A stretch of 49,895 nt of DNA from Clostridium sp. (GTDB lineage: Bacteria; Bacillota; Clostridia; Lachnospirales; Lachnospiraceae): the NCBI GenBank assembly GCA_031275405.1, contig JAISOV010000001.1:1-49895 (forward strand). The letters run 5' to 3'. A model generated the notes under the pieces. The model searched no databases. It worked only from the letters and a program-made list of their open reading frames with translations, and had not been told where the DNA came from. Both the position numbers and the translations under genes were made by a program. Position 1 is the stretch's first letter. Every line of letters starts with the position of its first letter. Positions 23,413-31,464 of the stretch are shown in pieces.

Positions 23413-25139
23413 AAAAACAACCGTTTCTGCAAAAACATCTCCGGCTGTCAGACAAAACATACCGCGATCTTACGAAGGCGGCAGCCGCCTGTTTTCTGAC
23501 CAATTTGTCTCTGCTGCTTCCGGCTGCGGTGTCGCTGCTCATAACGATGGAAGTGCTGAAACCCCTGACCGGCGCGTCAATGGACTGGAAACGTCTGTGG
23601 GTTCTGTTCGGCGCGGGGATAGCGGCGGGAATCATCTTGTTCTTCTGCTCACGCAACGACTACAAGAAAACTTACGTCACGTCCTATCAGGCCGGCGTGG
23701 AAACCCGCATGAGCGTGGCGGAGCAGATCCGCAAGCTGCCCATGCACGTGTTCCATGCCAAGGATCTGACGGAGCTGACGACCAACATCATGGGCGACTG
23801 CGCCAGTCTGGAACAGATGCTTTCCCATCTCGTCCCGCAGCTGATCGCGAATACCGCGTCCATTGCTGCGGTCTGCGTCTTCTTTGCTTTCTGGGACTGG
23901 CGCATCGCGCTGGCGCTGTTTGCGACGCTGCCGGTCGCGTTTTGTATCGTCTTCTTTTCCCGCAGGCGGCAGGAAGCCTTGAACCGCAAGCTCGTGGAGG
24001 CAAAACTGGCCGCCAGCGAGCAGACGCGGGAATATCTTGAAGGGATAAAGATCATCAAGTCCTGCAATCTGGACGGGGAACGGTTTGACGCCCTGAAGGA
24101 AGCGCTGCGCAATATGAAACGTAGATCCATCCACACGGATCTGGGAACCGGGATACTGGTCGCCAGCGCACAGGTCGTGCTTTATGCCGGCGTCGGGATT
24201 ACGATCTTTACGGCCACCGCGCTTCTTTCCGGCGGTTCTATTGCCCTGGAGACCGTCATGATCACACTGCTTGTCGCGGTGCGTATCTATGGCCCGGTTA
24301 TCGCGATTTTGCAGCTGCTGCCCGAATTGTTTTACATGCTACAGGCTACAAAGCGGATGCGCGCACTGGCTGAAATCCCGCTGATGGAGGGCAGCGCCGA
24401 AACTCCTGTCAAACACTTTGACGTGGCGTTTGAGGACGTGCGCTTCCAATACAACAAGGACGAAGTTCTGCGGGGCGTCAGCGTAACGATCCCCGAAAAG
24501 TCCATCACCGCTTTGGCGGGGCCATCCGGCAGCGGCAAGTCTACCATGGCGCGTCTGATCGCAAGATTTTGGGATGTGACAGGCGGCACGGTACGTGTCG
24601 GCGGCGTGGACGTGAAAACGCTTGACCCCGAATACCTGATGCGCCATATGTCTTTTGTTTTTCAGGATGTGGTGCTGTTCCATGACACGGTCTGGAACAA
24701 CATCAAAATCGGGAACATGGACGCAACGGACGGGGAAATCCTAGCGGCGGCAGAAGCCGCGCACTGCGATGAGTTCGTGTACGCGCTGCCGGATCGTTAC
24801 GAGACCGTCCTGGGCGAAAACGGGCAGACGCTTTCCGGGGGCGAGCGTCAGCGTGTATCCATCGCGAGGGCATTGCTCAAAGACGCCCCTATCGTACTGC
24901 TTGACGAGGCGACGGCGAGCCTTGATCCGGAGAACGAATCCCTGATCCAAGAGGCAATCTCCCGGCTGATCAAGGGCAAAACGGTACTGGTCATCGCCCA
25001 CCGTCTGCGTACTGTCACCGGCGCCGATCAGATCATCGTACTGGAAGACGGGATGGTAGCCGGAACGGGAACACATGAACAGCTCTTAGCGAACTGCGGG
25101 GTCTACGCAAGGATGTTCTCGTTGCAGCAGCCGACGTGA
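23409..25139 (+). CDS. ABC transporter, fused permease/ATPase, subunit 2 (YbtQ/IrtB-like)
   Basis: A 576-residue partner of the preceding protein. Six membrane helices lie in about 25-305, then a nucleotide-binding domain with Walker A GPSGSGKST (about 371), signature LSGGERQRVSIARA (about 474) and Walker B VLLDEATASLDPENE. Both ATP sites of the pair look intact. The start at 23409 overlaps the previous stop by 4 bases; an earlier in-frame ATG at 23355 would overlap by 58 bases and is not needed. Thirty-four bases downstream is the NrdI-like gene. Together the pair should form one membrane transporter whose substrate is likely an iron chelate, by context only. Confidence 0.88.
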   Translation: MKKQPFLQKHLRLSDKTYRDLTKAAAACFLTNLSLLLPAAVSLLITMEVLKPLTGASMDWKRLWVLFGAGIAAGIILFFCSRNDYKKTYVTSYQAGVETRMSVAEQIRKLPMHVFHAKDLTELTTNIMGDCASLEQMLSHLVPQLIANTASIAAVCVFFAFWDWRIALALFATLPVAFCIVFFSRRRQEALNRKLVEAKLAASEQTREYLEGIKIIKSCNLDGERFDALKEALRNMKRRSIHTDLGTGILVASAQVVLYAGVGITIFTATALLSGGSIALETVMITLLVAVRIYGPVIAILQLLPELFYMLQATKRMRALAEIPLMEGSAETPVKHFDVAFEDVRFQYNKDEVLRGVSVTIPEKSITALAGPSGSGKSTMARLIARFWDVTGGTVRVGGVDVKTLDPEYLMRHMSFVFQDVVLFHDTVWNNIKIGNMDATDGEILAAAEAAHCDEFVYALPDRYETVLGENGQTLSGGERQRVSIARALLKDAPIVLLDEATASLDPENESLIQEAISRLIKGKTVLVIAHRLRTVTGADQIIVLEDGMVAGTGTHEQLLANCGVYARMFSLQQPT

Positions 25140-25173
25140 AAAACGAAGGCACAGAAAGCGGAGGTACCATCAC

Positions 25174-25518
25174 ATGATTATTGTTTATGACAGCAAAACC
25201 GGGCTTGGCAAGAAATTTGCCGAAAAGCTTTCCTGTCCCACGCAATCCGTCACGGAGAGCGTGAATTCCCCCTGTCTCCTAGTGACGCGAAACGTAGGGC
25301 TCGGGAAAATTCCGAAGACGACGGACAAATTCCTAAGGCAGTATCATTCTTTCGTCAAAGGCGTCGTCGTCAACGGAAACAGGCGCTACGGTCGGTTCTT
25401 CTGCGCGGCCGGGCCGAAAATAACAGAAAAATATCAGATCCCCGTCGCGTTGAACATCGAAGGAGAAGGCAGCGAAGGTGATGTGCAAAAGGCACTGGAA
25501 TTCCTCTCGGACTTGTAG
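25174..25518 (+). CDS. NrdI-like flavodoxin
   Basis: A 114-residue flavoprotein of the NrdI family. The FMN phosphate loop DSKTGLGKKFAEKL replaces the usual SKTGNT pattern. Further matches are LLVTRNVGLGKIPKTTDKFL, GVVVNGNRRYGRFFCAAG and EKYQIPVALNIEGEG. NrdI normally supplies oxidant to the Mn site of class Ib ribonucleotide reductase, but no nrdE or nrdF is present. Lying last in an AraC/ABC operon suggests another redox role, such as reducing an imported ferric siderophore. GGAGGT gives good spacing to 25174. A hairpin terminator shared with the convergent decarboxylase operon follows. Family call is firm; role is inference. Confidence 0.8.
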   Translation: MIIVYDSKTGLGKKFAEKLSCPTQSVTESVNSPCLLVTRNVGLGKIPKTTDKFLRQYHSFVKGVVVNGNRRYGRFFCAAGPKITEKYQIPVALNIEGEGSEGDVQKALEFLSDL

Positions 25519-25550
25519 GCGATAACGGAATTCGCGTGCCTTATGGCAAA

Positions 25551-25588
25551 AAAGCGAGGGCGGGAAGCCTTTCAGCCTCCCGCCCTCG
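25551..25588 (-). terminator. Terminator of the decarboxylase operon
   Basis: Arms GAGGGCGGGA (25556-25565) and TCCCGCCCTC (25578-25587) form a strong stem between the convergent NrdI-like and oadA genes. On the minus strand the stem is followed by CGCTTTTTT, so it mainly ends the leftward operon; it may also stop rightward transcripts. Confidence 0.8.
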
Positions 25589-25697
25589 GCTGGTTTCTCT
25601 GTCATCAGCCTGTTTCTCCGTCATCAAGTTCATCGAGGATGACTTCCTCCGCCCTGCCCTCTTCTCTTTCCAAAACCCTATGCCAGAAACAGGAACG

Positions 25698-27125
25698 TCA
25701 GACCGGATACGCCCCGTTCTTGGTATCCGCCTGGGTCATGTCCACCTTTTCCTGCTGCGCCTGACGGTACTTGAAGAAATCTTTCGCCACCTGCGGGAAC
25801 AAAGCATAGCTCAGCACGTCTTCATCCTGCTGTTTCCATTCTTTCATTTCCCCTTCCAGCTTCGCCAGCTCGTTATCCAGCAGATCCGCGTAACGGCAGG
25901 TGATCCTCTCTTCGCCCGGGATGACCTTTTCAATGACTTCCTGGTTCATAGGCTTTACGGTCTGCCCGTATTCCCCGCGAAGCACTGCCTTGGTCTCCTT
26001 GGTCGCCATTTTGTAGCGTTCGCCCATCAGGACGTTGAACACCGCCTGCGTACCCACGATCTGCGAGGACGGCGTAACCAAAGGAGGCTCTCCCAGATCC
26101 TTGCGGACACGGGGGATCTCCTGCAACACTTCGTAATATTTATCTTCCGCGTTCTGCTCTTTCAGCTGGCTCACCATGTTGGACAACATGCCGCCCGGCA
26201 CCTGATACAGAAGCGTCTTGATGTCCACGCCCATCACCTTGGGGTTGAGCAGGCCGGATTTCAGGCATTCATCCCGGTACGGCCTGAAATAATCCGCGAT
26301 CTGGGCCAGAAGCGCCTGGTCGTATCCGGTATCATAAGGCGTACCTTTGAACGTCTCCACCATGACTTCCGTGGCCGGCTGAGAGGTTCCCAGCGCGAAA
26401 GGGCTGATGGCGGTATCGATGATGTCCGCCCCGGCTTCGATGGCTTTTAGGTAAGTCATGCTGGCCACGCCGGAAGTGTAATGGGTGTGCAGCTGAATCG
26501 GAAGCTTGGTCACTTTCCTCATCTCGGAGATCAGCTCCGTCGCCGCGTATGGCAGGAGCAGACCCGCCATATCCTTGATACAGAGCGAATCGGCGCCCAT
26601 TTCTTCCACCTTCTTGGTCATGTCCACCCAGTATTCTATGGTGTAGGCGTCGCCCAAGGTATAAGAAAGGGCGACCTGCGCGTGTCCCCTGCCCTCCTGG
26701 CGTTTGAACTGATTGGTGGCATTGACGGCTTCCTGAAGATTCCTGAGATCGTTCAGGCAGTCAAAGATACGGATGATGTCGATTCCGGCGGAAATGGATC
26801 TTTGCACGAAATAATCTACCACATCGTCCGCGTAGGGGCGGTACCCTAAAATATTCTGCCCACGGAAGAGCATCTGCAGTTTGGTGTTTTTCAGCCCATC
26901 CCGCAGCTTCCGCAGCCTGTCCCAAGGGTCTTCTTTCAGGAAACGCAGAGAAGCGTCAAAAGTCGCGCCGCCCCAGCATTCCACCGCGTGATACCCTACT
27001 TTGTCCATCGTAGGGAGGATCGGGAGCATAAGCTCCGTAGGCATTCTGGTCGCAATCAGGGACTGGTGCGCGTCACGCAGGATCGTTTCCATGATTTTAA
27101 CCGGTTTTTTAGCTTGTTCTGACAT
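25698..27125 (-). CDS. oadA: Oxaloacetate decarboxylase alpha subunit-type carboxyltransferase (no biotin domain)
   Basis: A cytoplasmic 475-residue carboxyltransferase that moves a carboxyl group between oxaloacetate/pyruvate and biotin. The barrel begins IMETILRDAHQSLIATRM; the metal and carboxyl-lysine region reads SLCIKDMAG, with the metal-binding LHTHYTSG. The usual C-terminal biotin domain is missing and is supplied by a separate gene (28401-28787). This resembles the 5S subunit of propionibacterial transcarboxylase. GGAGG precedes the start. It is the last gene of the operon carboxyltransferase-gamma-biotin carrier-beta-oadA and is followed by a strong terminator. It could also act as a pyruvate carboxylase B subunit. 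Confidence 0.92.
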   Translation of the reverse strand: MSEQAKKPVKIMETILRDAHQSLIATRMPTELMLPILPTMDKVGYHAVECWGGATFDASLRFLKEDPWDRLRKLRDGLKNTKLQMLFRGQNILGYRPYADDVVDYFVQRSISAGIDIIRIFDCLNDLRNLQEAVNATNQFKRQEGRGHAQVALSYTLGDAYTIEYWVDMTKKVEEMGADSLCIKDMAGLLLPYAATELISEMRKVTKLPIQLHTHYTSGVASMTYLKAIEAGADIIDTAISPFALGTSQPATEVMVETFKGTPYDTGYDQALLAQIADYFRPYRDECLKSGLLNPKVMGVDIKTLLYQVPGGMLSNMVSQLKEQNAEDKYYEVLQEIPRVRKDLGEPPLVTPSSQIVGTQAVFNVLMGERYKMATKETKAVLRGEYGQTVKPMNQEVIEKVIPGEERITCRYADLLDNELAKLEGEMKEWKQQDEDVLSYALFPQVAKDFFKYRQAQQEKVDMTQADTKNGAYPV

Positions 27126-27161
27126 TGACGTTTTCCTCCATTTTTTATTCGCTTGTTTGCC

Positions 27162-28313
27162 TTAAAATGCCCCGAAGATCGCCATAAACGTACCCGCCGC
27201 AACGGCTGTGCCGATCACCCCGGCTACGTTCGGGCCCATCGCGTGCATGAGCAGGAAGTTGGTCGGGTCATATTCCGCGCCCACTTTCTGGGACACGCGC
27301 GCCGCCATCGGCACTGCGGACACTCCGGCGGAGCCGATCAGCGGATTCACCTTGCCCTTGGTCAGCAGGCACATCAGCTTCCCGAACAGGACGCCGCCCG
27401 CCGTACCGAAGATGAACGCGATCAGCCCCAGAACCACGATCTTAATCGTATCCCAGTTCAGGAACGCTTCCGCGCTGGTCGTCGCGCCGACGGAGGTTCC
27501 GAGCAGGATCACCACGATATACATCAGCGCGTTGGCAGCCGTATCGGTCAGTTGCCTTACCACGCCGGATTCCCGGAAGAGGTTGCCTAACATGAGCATT
27601 CCGACCAAAGGAGCGGTCGTCGGGAGGATCAGGCACACGGCGATGGTCACGATGATCGGGAACAGGATCCTCTCCAGCCTGGAAACCGGGCGAAGCTGCG
27701 CCATCTTGATCTTTTTTTCCCTCTCCGTCGTAAACAGCCTCATGATGGGAGGCTGGATAATCGGCACCAGCGACATATAGGAATATGCCGCGACGGCAAT
27801 CGGCCCTAAGATGGCCGTTTGCCCCAGTTTCCCAGCCAAGAAAATAGAAGTCGGCCCGTCCGCCCCGCCGATGATCGAGATGGCAGCCGCCGCCTTATCA
27901 TTGAAGCCCAAGGCAATCGCCCCGAAATACGCCATAAAAATACCCAGCTGCGCCGCCGCTCCCAGCAGGAAGCTTTTGGGGTTGGCGATCAGCGGGCCGA
28001 AGTCCGTCATGGCGCCCACGCCCATGAAAATCAGGGACGGGAGGATGGCCCATTCATCCAGGACATAAAAATAATAAAACAGCCCGCCCACGCCGTTCGC
28101 GGCATCCTCCGCGTGGAGCATGATGTCCGGGTAGATGTTGACCAACAGCATACCAAATGCTATCGGGGTCAGAAGAAGCGGCTCGAACCCCTTTGCTATC
28201 GCTAAGTATAAAAAGATACACGCGACCGCGATCATGATATAATTTCCTGCCGTAAGGTTGAAGAACGCGGTCTGATGGATCAGATTACCTAACGTAGTGC
28301 TTATATATTCCAT
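27162..28313 (-). CDS. oadB: Sodium-pumping decarboxylase beta subunit
   Basis: A polytopic membrane protein of about 383 residues that decarboxylates carboxybiotin and pumps Na+ outward. The family landmarks are there: FMGVGAMTDFGPLIANP, the conserved IIGGADGPTSIFLA with the Asp used in Na+ transport, and GSAGVSAVPMAARVSQ near the C-terminus, followed by NFLLMHAMGPNVAGVIG. The start is uncertain between 28325 and 28313; AAAGG lies directly against the first and 12 bases from the second, so 28313 is chosen. It lies between the biotin carrier and oadA genes. The same subunit can serve oxaloacetate, methylmalonyl-CoA or glutaconyl-CoA systems. Confidence 0.94.
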   Translation of the reverse strand: MEYISTTLGNLIHQTAFFNLTAGNYIMIAVACIFLYLAIAKGFEPLLLTPIAFGMLLVNIYPDIMLHAEDAANGVGGLFYYFYVLDEWAILPSLIFMGVGAMTDFGPLIANPKSFLLGAAAQLGIFMAYFGAIALGFNDKAAAAISIIGGADGPTSIFLAGKLGQTAILGPIAVAAYSYMSLVPIIQPPIMRLFTTEREKKIKMAQLRPVSRLERILFPIIVTIAVCLILPTTAPLVGMLMLGNLFRESGVVRQLTDTAANALMYIVVILLGTSVGATTSAEAFLNWDTIKIVVLGLIAFIFGTAGGVLFGKLMCLLTKGKVNPLIGSAGVSAVPMAARVSQKVGAEYDPTNFLLMHAMGPNVAGVIGTAVAAGTFMAIFGAF

Positions 28314-28400
28314 TGTTATGATCATCCTTTCGCATAAATACGTTACCTCCTGTTGCCTGTGGCCATGGGAACATGAGCCGCTGTCTCCGGCGGACGCGGC

Positions 28401-28787
28401 TTAGTTCAGCGTCGCAAGCAAAGCGCCCGCTTCCACAGAGTCGCCGACCGCCACATGGACGCTTGCCACAGTGCCGTCTTGCGGCGCCACGACCGGAATC
28501 TCCATCTTCATGGCTTCCAGAACCACGATCGGATCCCCTTTTTTGACCGCCTGACCCACCCCTGCTTCGAGCTTGAAGATCTTCCCGGCCGCCCCGGCTT
28601 CGATCCTGACGCTTCCGGCAGTTCCCGCAGCCGCTTTCGGAGCCGCCGCCTGCGGGGCTTTCGGAGCCGGAACCGCCGGCTTGGGCGCGGCAGGAGCCTT
28701 GGCTGCGGCGGGAGCCGCCGTAGACGCTCCCTCTTCTACTACGACATCATATACAGTTCCGTTTACGGTAATGGTGTAATTTTTCAT
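28401..28787 (-). CDS. Biotin carrier protein of the decarboxylase
   Basis: A 128-residue soluble carrier with a short N-terminal strand region, an Ala/Pro/Lys-rich flexible linker (about 22-57) and a biotinyl domain with the EAMKMEI motif (biotinylated Lys94). It carries the carboxyl group from the carboxyltransferase to the membrane beta subunit. GGAGGG gives a good start at 28787. It is the third gene of the operon. Because the operon encodes two carboxyltransferases and one carrier, this protein probably serves both. Confidence 0.95.
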   Translation of the reverse strand: MKNYTITVNGTVYDVVVEEGASTAAPAAAKAPAAPKPAVPAPKAPQAAAPKAAAGTAGSVRIEAGAAGKIFKLEAGVGQAVKKGDPIVVLEAMKMEIPVVAPQDGTVASVHVAVGDSVEAGALLATLN

Positions 28788-28898
28788 TTCTAAGTTCCCT
28801 CCATGTAGTCGTCCATATCGATCCATCAGTTTCTTGACTTGCCAGGTCCATACAGAAATCGAAACGGCGGCTCGGTCTGCGGGCAGCCGCCTATCTTT

Positions 28899-29693
28899 TC
28901 AGCGCCGGTTCCTCCGGCGGATGCTCCTTACCACGAAACCGTCCGTCGTGACGGCTTCCCCGCTTGCGGCAATCGCCGCCGCGATGACCGCCGCTAATTC
29001 CAGGTCGTCCGTTTCCTGCCCCGCTTCCTCTTCCGGCTCCGAAAGCGCGGCAGATACGGACGGCTCCCGCGCTTCGCCTTCTTTGCCTTTCCCAGAGAAT
29101 CTTGCCTGCAGCGCCGGGATGAAACGGAAGCAGGAAATGATCCCGATGATGATGATCAGCACGCTGAAAACGGTAAGCAGCCCAAGCACGGTGTTGAGCG
29201 CCGCCGCCGCCATCTTCTCGCCCATGCCGCTGGCAGGGTTCAGCGCCGCGGATTGCAGGATGAAGAACATATCGTTGGAAACAATGATCTCCGCCTGCGC
29301 GTTCCTTGTTTCTCCCTCAACCTCCACGAGGACGACGATCTGGTCGCCGTCTATCTCCGCCGTGGTTTCGCCCACGCTGACAAGGTCGCCGATCTTCCGG
29401 AACGCCGAACGGAACGAGGTCACTCCGGTCTTTACGGCATTCCCCTCCACATTGTACTGGTAATTTTGGGATATGATGTACGCGATTTCCTCGGCGGTAT
29501 AATCATTAAAATCCACCGAAGCGTTCTCCTGCTCCTGGGAAAGCTCCGCCATCAAGTAGACCAACTGGGAAGCGACCGACTGCGCGTTCGCCAGCTTCTG
29601 CTGCTCATAATCCGTCAGATCCGCGGCTTGGGCGGAAACAGGCAGGAACAGCATACAGGCGGCCATTGATAGTAAAGCAGCTATTTTCTTCAT
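28899..29693 (-). CDS. Decarboxylase gamma-like (OadG-family) subunit with extra N-terminal domain
   Basis: A 264-residue membrane protein. It has a signal peptide (about 1-23), an extracytoplasmic domain of about 140 residues, one membrane helix (about 168-190), an acidic linker and a C-terminal tail reading VIAAAIAASGEAVTTDGFVVRSIRRR. Helix and tail match OadG-family gamma subunits, which assemble the complex; classical OadG is only about 80-120 residues and lacks the outer domain. The start at 29693 follows a GGGTGGG run. It lies between the acyl-CoA carboxyltransferase and biotin carrier genes. The outer domain may bind a partner at the cell surface; I do not recognise it. Confidence 0.82.
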   Translation of the reverse strand: MKKIAALLSMAACMLFLPVSAQAADLTDYEQQKLANAQSVASQLVYLMAELSQEQENASVDFNDYTAEEIAYIISQNYQYNVEGNAVKTGVTSFRSAFRKIGDLVSVGETTAEIDGDQIVVLVEVEGETRNAQAEIIVSNDMFFILQSAALNPASGMGEKMAAAALNTVLGLLTVFSVLIIIIGIISCFRFIPALQARFSGKGKEGEAREPSVSAALSEPEEEAGQETDDLELAAVIAAAIAASGEAVTTDGFVVRSIRRRNRR

Positions 29694-29709
29694 ATGATAC
29701 CCACCCTTT

Positions 29710-31146
29710 CTAAACAGTTCCATGCTTCTTGTCCGGACGGCTTTCCCTTTTGGACAGCAACAGCTCCAAAGCGCTGATCACATATTTCCTGGTGTCCTGC
29801 GCTTCAATGATACTGTCCACATACCCTCTCTTCGCCGCGCTTGACGCGTTCACGGCAAGCGCCTCGTACTGCGCCGCTTTTTCACCGATGACCTGGGCGC
29901 CTTGTCCGTCATACAGGATCTTGGCCGCAAGAGCGGCGTCCATGGTTCCGATCTGCGCGTCGGGCCACGCAAACGTCAGATCCGCGCCCAGCGCCTTGGA
30001 GTTCATCACCGTATAAGCGGTTCCGTAGGCTTTCCCGATAATGACGTTCACTTTGGGAACCGTGGCGGCGGCAAACGCGTAAGCCAGCTTCGCCGCCGCT
30101 TTGGCGATGCCTTTTTCGGAATCCACAGTGGCTTCATAGCCTTTCACATTGGTCAGGGTCAGCACCGGGATCTCAAAGGCATCGCAGAACGAAACAAAGT
30201 CCGCGGCTTTCTCACAGCCTTTGACGGAGAGCGCGGCCTCCAGTTTCTGTACCGTCTTTCCATCTTCGCCGAAGATCTCGCTCCGGTTGGCGACCGCCCC
30301 GACCGTCATGCCGTTCAGTTTCAGGAAGCCTGTCACCATGTCTTTGGCATAGCCCTCCTTGACTTCCAAAAAGCGGCCGCCGTCCCCCAGGATGGACAGC
30401 GCGACGGAGGTATCTCCCACGCAGCCGGCCAGTTCCGGGTTCACCCGGTTCAGGTCGTCGGTGCAGTCCTCGCAGCTTCCCTCCTCATAATCTTCATTGT
30501 TCGCCGGGAGGAAGCCGACCAGCTCCCTGATTTTTGATAAGACAGCGCTTTCCGTGTCCACCGCGTCCGCTATGCCGCTTTCCTGGGACTGAAACGCGGC
30601 GGACGAAGAATCACATTTCGTGATCAGATTCCCGGCCAGCGCGTTCGGCGCGTTCACGAACAGTTTCGCGCTCCTGCCCTCCATGAACGTGAAGTCGGTC
30701 AGCGCGGGAAACAGCCCCAGCCCGCCGCCGCAGGTGCCGAAAATGGCCGTGATCTGGGGGATCACCCCGGAAGCCAGCGTCTGCTTGCGGTAGATCTCGC
30801 CGAAGGCGTTCAGGGCGTCCGTCGCCTCCTGTAGGCGAAGCCCGGCGGAATCCACCAGCCCGATGATCGGCGCGCCCGTCTTCATCGCCAGATCATACAG
30901 CCCCGTAATCTTCCTGGAATGCATTTCACCGATGGATCCGTTCAGAACGGAAGCATCCTGACTGTACACATACACAGGACTGCCGTCGATCACCCCATAG
31001 CCGGTCACAACACCGTCCGAAGGAGTGTCGCTTGGTTTCATATTGAAATCCGTCGCCCTTGCGGTGATCAGGGCGCCGATCTCAACGAAACTGTTGTCGT
31101 CCAGCAAAGCGGTTATTCTTTGGCTCGCTTTTGAAGTAGTACTCAT
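29710..31146 (-). CDS. mmdA: Acyl-CoA carboxyltransferase (methylmalonyl-CoA decarboxylase alpha-type)
   Basis: A cytoplasmic carboxyltransferase of 478 residues with two crotonase-fold halves. It moves a carboxyl group from an acyl-CoA such as methylmalonyl-CoA to biotin. Family motifs include GAPIIGLVDSAGLRLQEATDAL, which marks the N-terminal half, and the C-terminal KAYGTAYTVM and AWPDAQIGTM. It is shorter than the usual 510 residues and has a Cys-containing insertion (GSCEDCTDD) near 235. GGAGGG sets the start at 31146. It is the first gene of the Na+-pump operon, behind a promoter at 31264-31292. Substrate could be methylmalonyl-, malonyl- or glutaconyl-CoA. Confidence 0.87.
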   Translation of the reverse strand: MSTTSKASQRITALLDDNSFVEIGALITARATDFNMKPSDTPSDGVVTGYGVIDGSPVYVYSQDASVLNGSIGEMHSRKITGLYDLAMKTGAPIIGLVDSAGLRLQEATDALNAFGEIYRKQTLASGVIPQITAIFGTCGGGLGLFPALTDFTFMEGRSAKLFVNAPNALAGNLITKCDSSSAAFQSQESGIADAVDTESAVLSKIRELVGFLPANNEDYEEGSCEDCTDDLNRVNPELAGCVGDTSVALSILGDGGRFLEVKEGYAKDMVTGFLKLNGMTVGAVANRSEIFGEDGKTVQKLEAALSVKGCEKAADFVSFCDAFEIPVLTLTNVKGYEATVDSEKGIAKAAAKLAYAFAAATVPKVNVIIGKAYGTAYTVMNSKALGADLTFAWPDAQIGTMDAALAAKILYDGQGAQVIGEKAAQYEALAVNASSAAKRGYVDSIIEAQDTRKYVISALELLLSKRESRPDKKHGTV

Positions 31147-31263
31147 GTCTTTTGGCCCTCCATGTATCATGAAATATAGACGAACAGCTTCCTATGGACG
31201 ATGACCCTCCTATGCCGATCCCTTTCTCCCAGGATCTATCGCCCCGTAATTAACGTCTGTAGT

Positions 31264-31292
31264 AGTATAACATAAAAAAGGCGACCCGCAAA
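31264..31292 (-). promoter_or_regulatory. Candidate promoter of the Na+-pump operon; 31147-31464 otherwise empty
   Basis: Minus-strand TTTGCG (31287-31292) and TATACT (31264-31269) are spaced by 17 bases, leaving a leader of about 110 bases. The rest of the 318-base gap holds only a short inverted repeat (TTGCATT 31300-31306, AATGCAA 31317-31323) and AT-rich DNA; no protein-like frame was accepted. Confidence 0.5.
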
Positions 31293-31464
31293 GAACGAAT
31301 TGCATTTTTTTTGGACAATGCAAATGATAAGCTTCAGCGCAAAATCTGCGGCTACAAAACAGCAAACAAAACATCGGCGGCGTAGGGAAATAACAGACAA
31401 GCTGAATCACGGGTATCGCAGGTAAAATATGATAGGCAATGAAATTTGCAGTTTGCAAAGGGTT

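Noticed and set aside
25174-25518. Class Ib ribonucleotide reductase locus
   Set aside because: Only a NrdI-like gene is present; nrdE and nrdF are absent, and the gene belongs to the ABC operon.
25536-26450. Antisense open frame (304 codons) opposite oadA
   Set aside because: The sense frame is a conserved carboxyltransferase; the antisense start lies in the terminator region.
31210-31458. Leftward 82-codon open frame in the gap before the Na+-pump operon
   Set aside because: No ribosome binding site, odd composition, and it covers the operon promoter.
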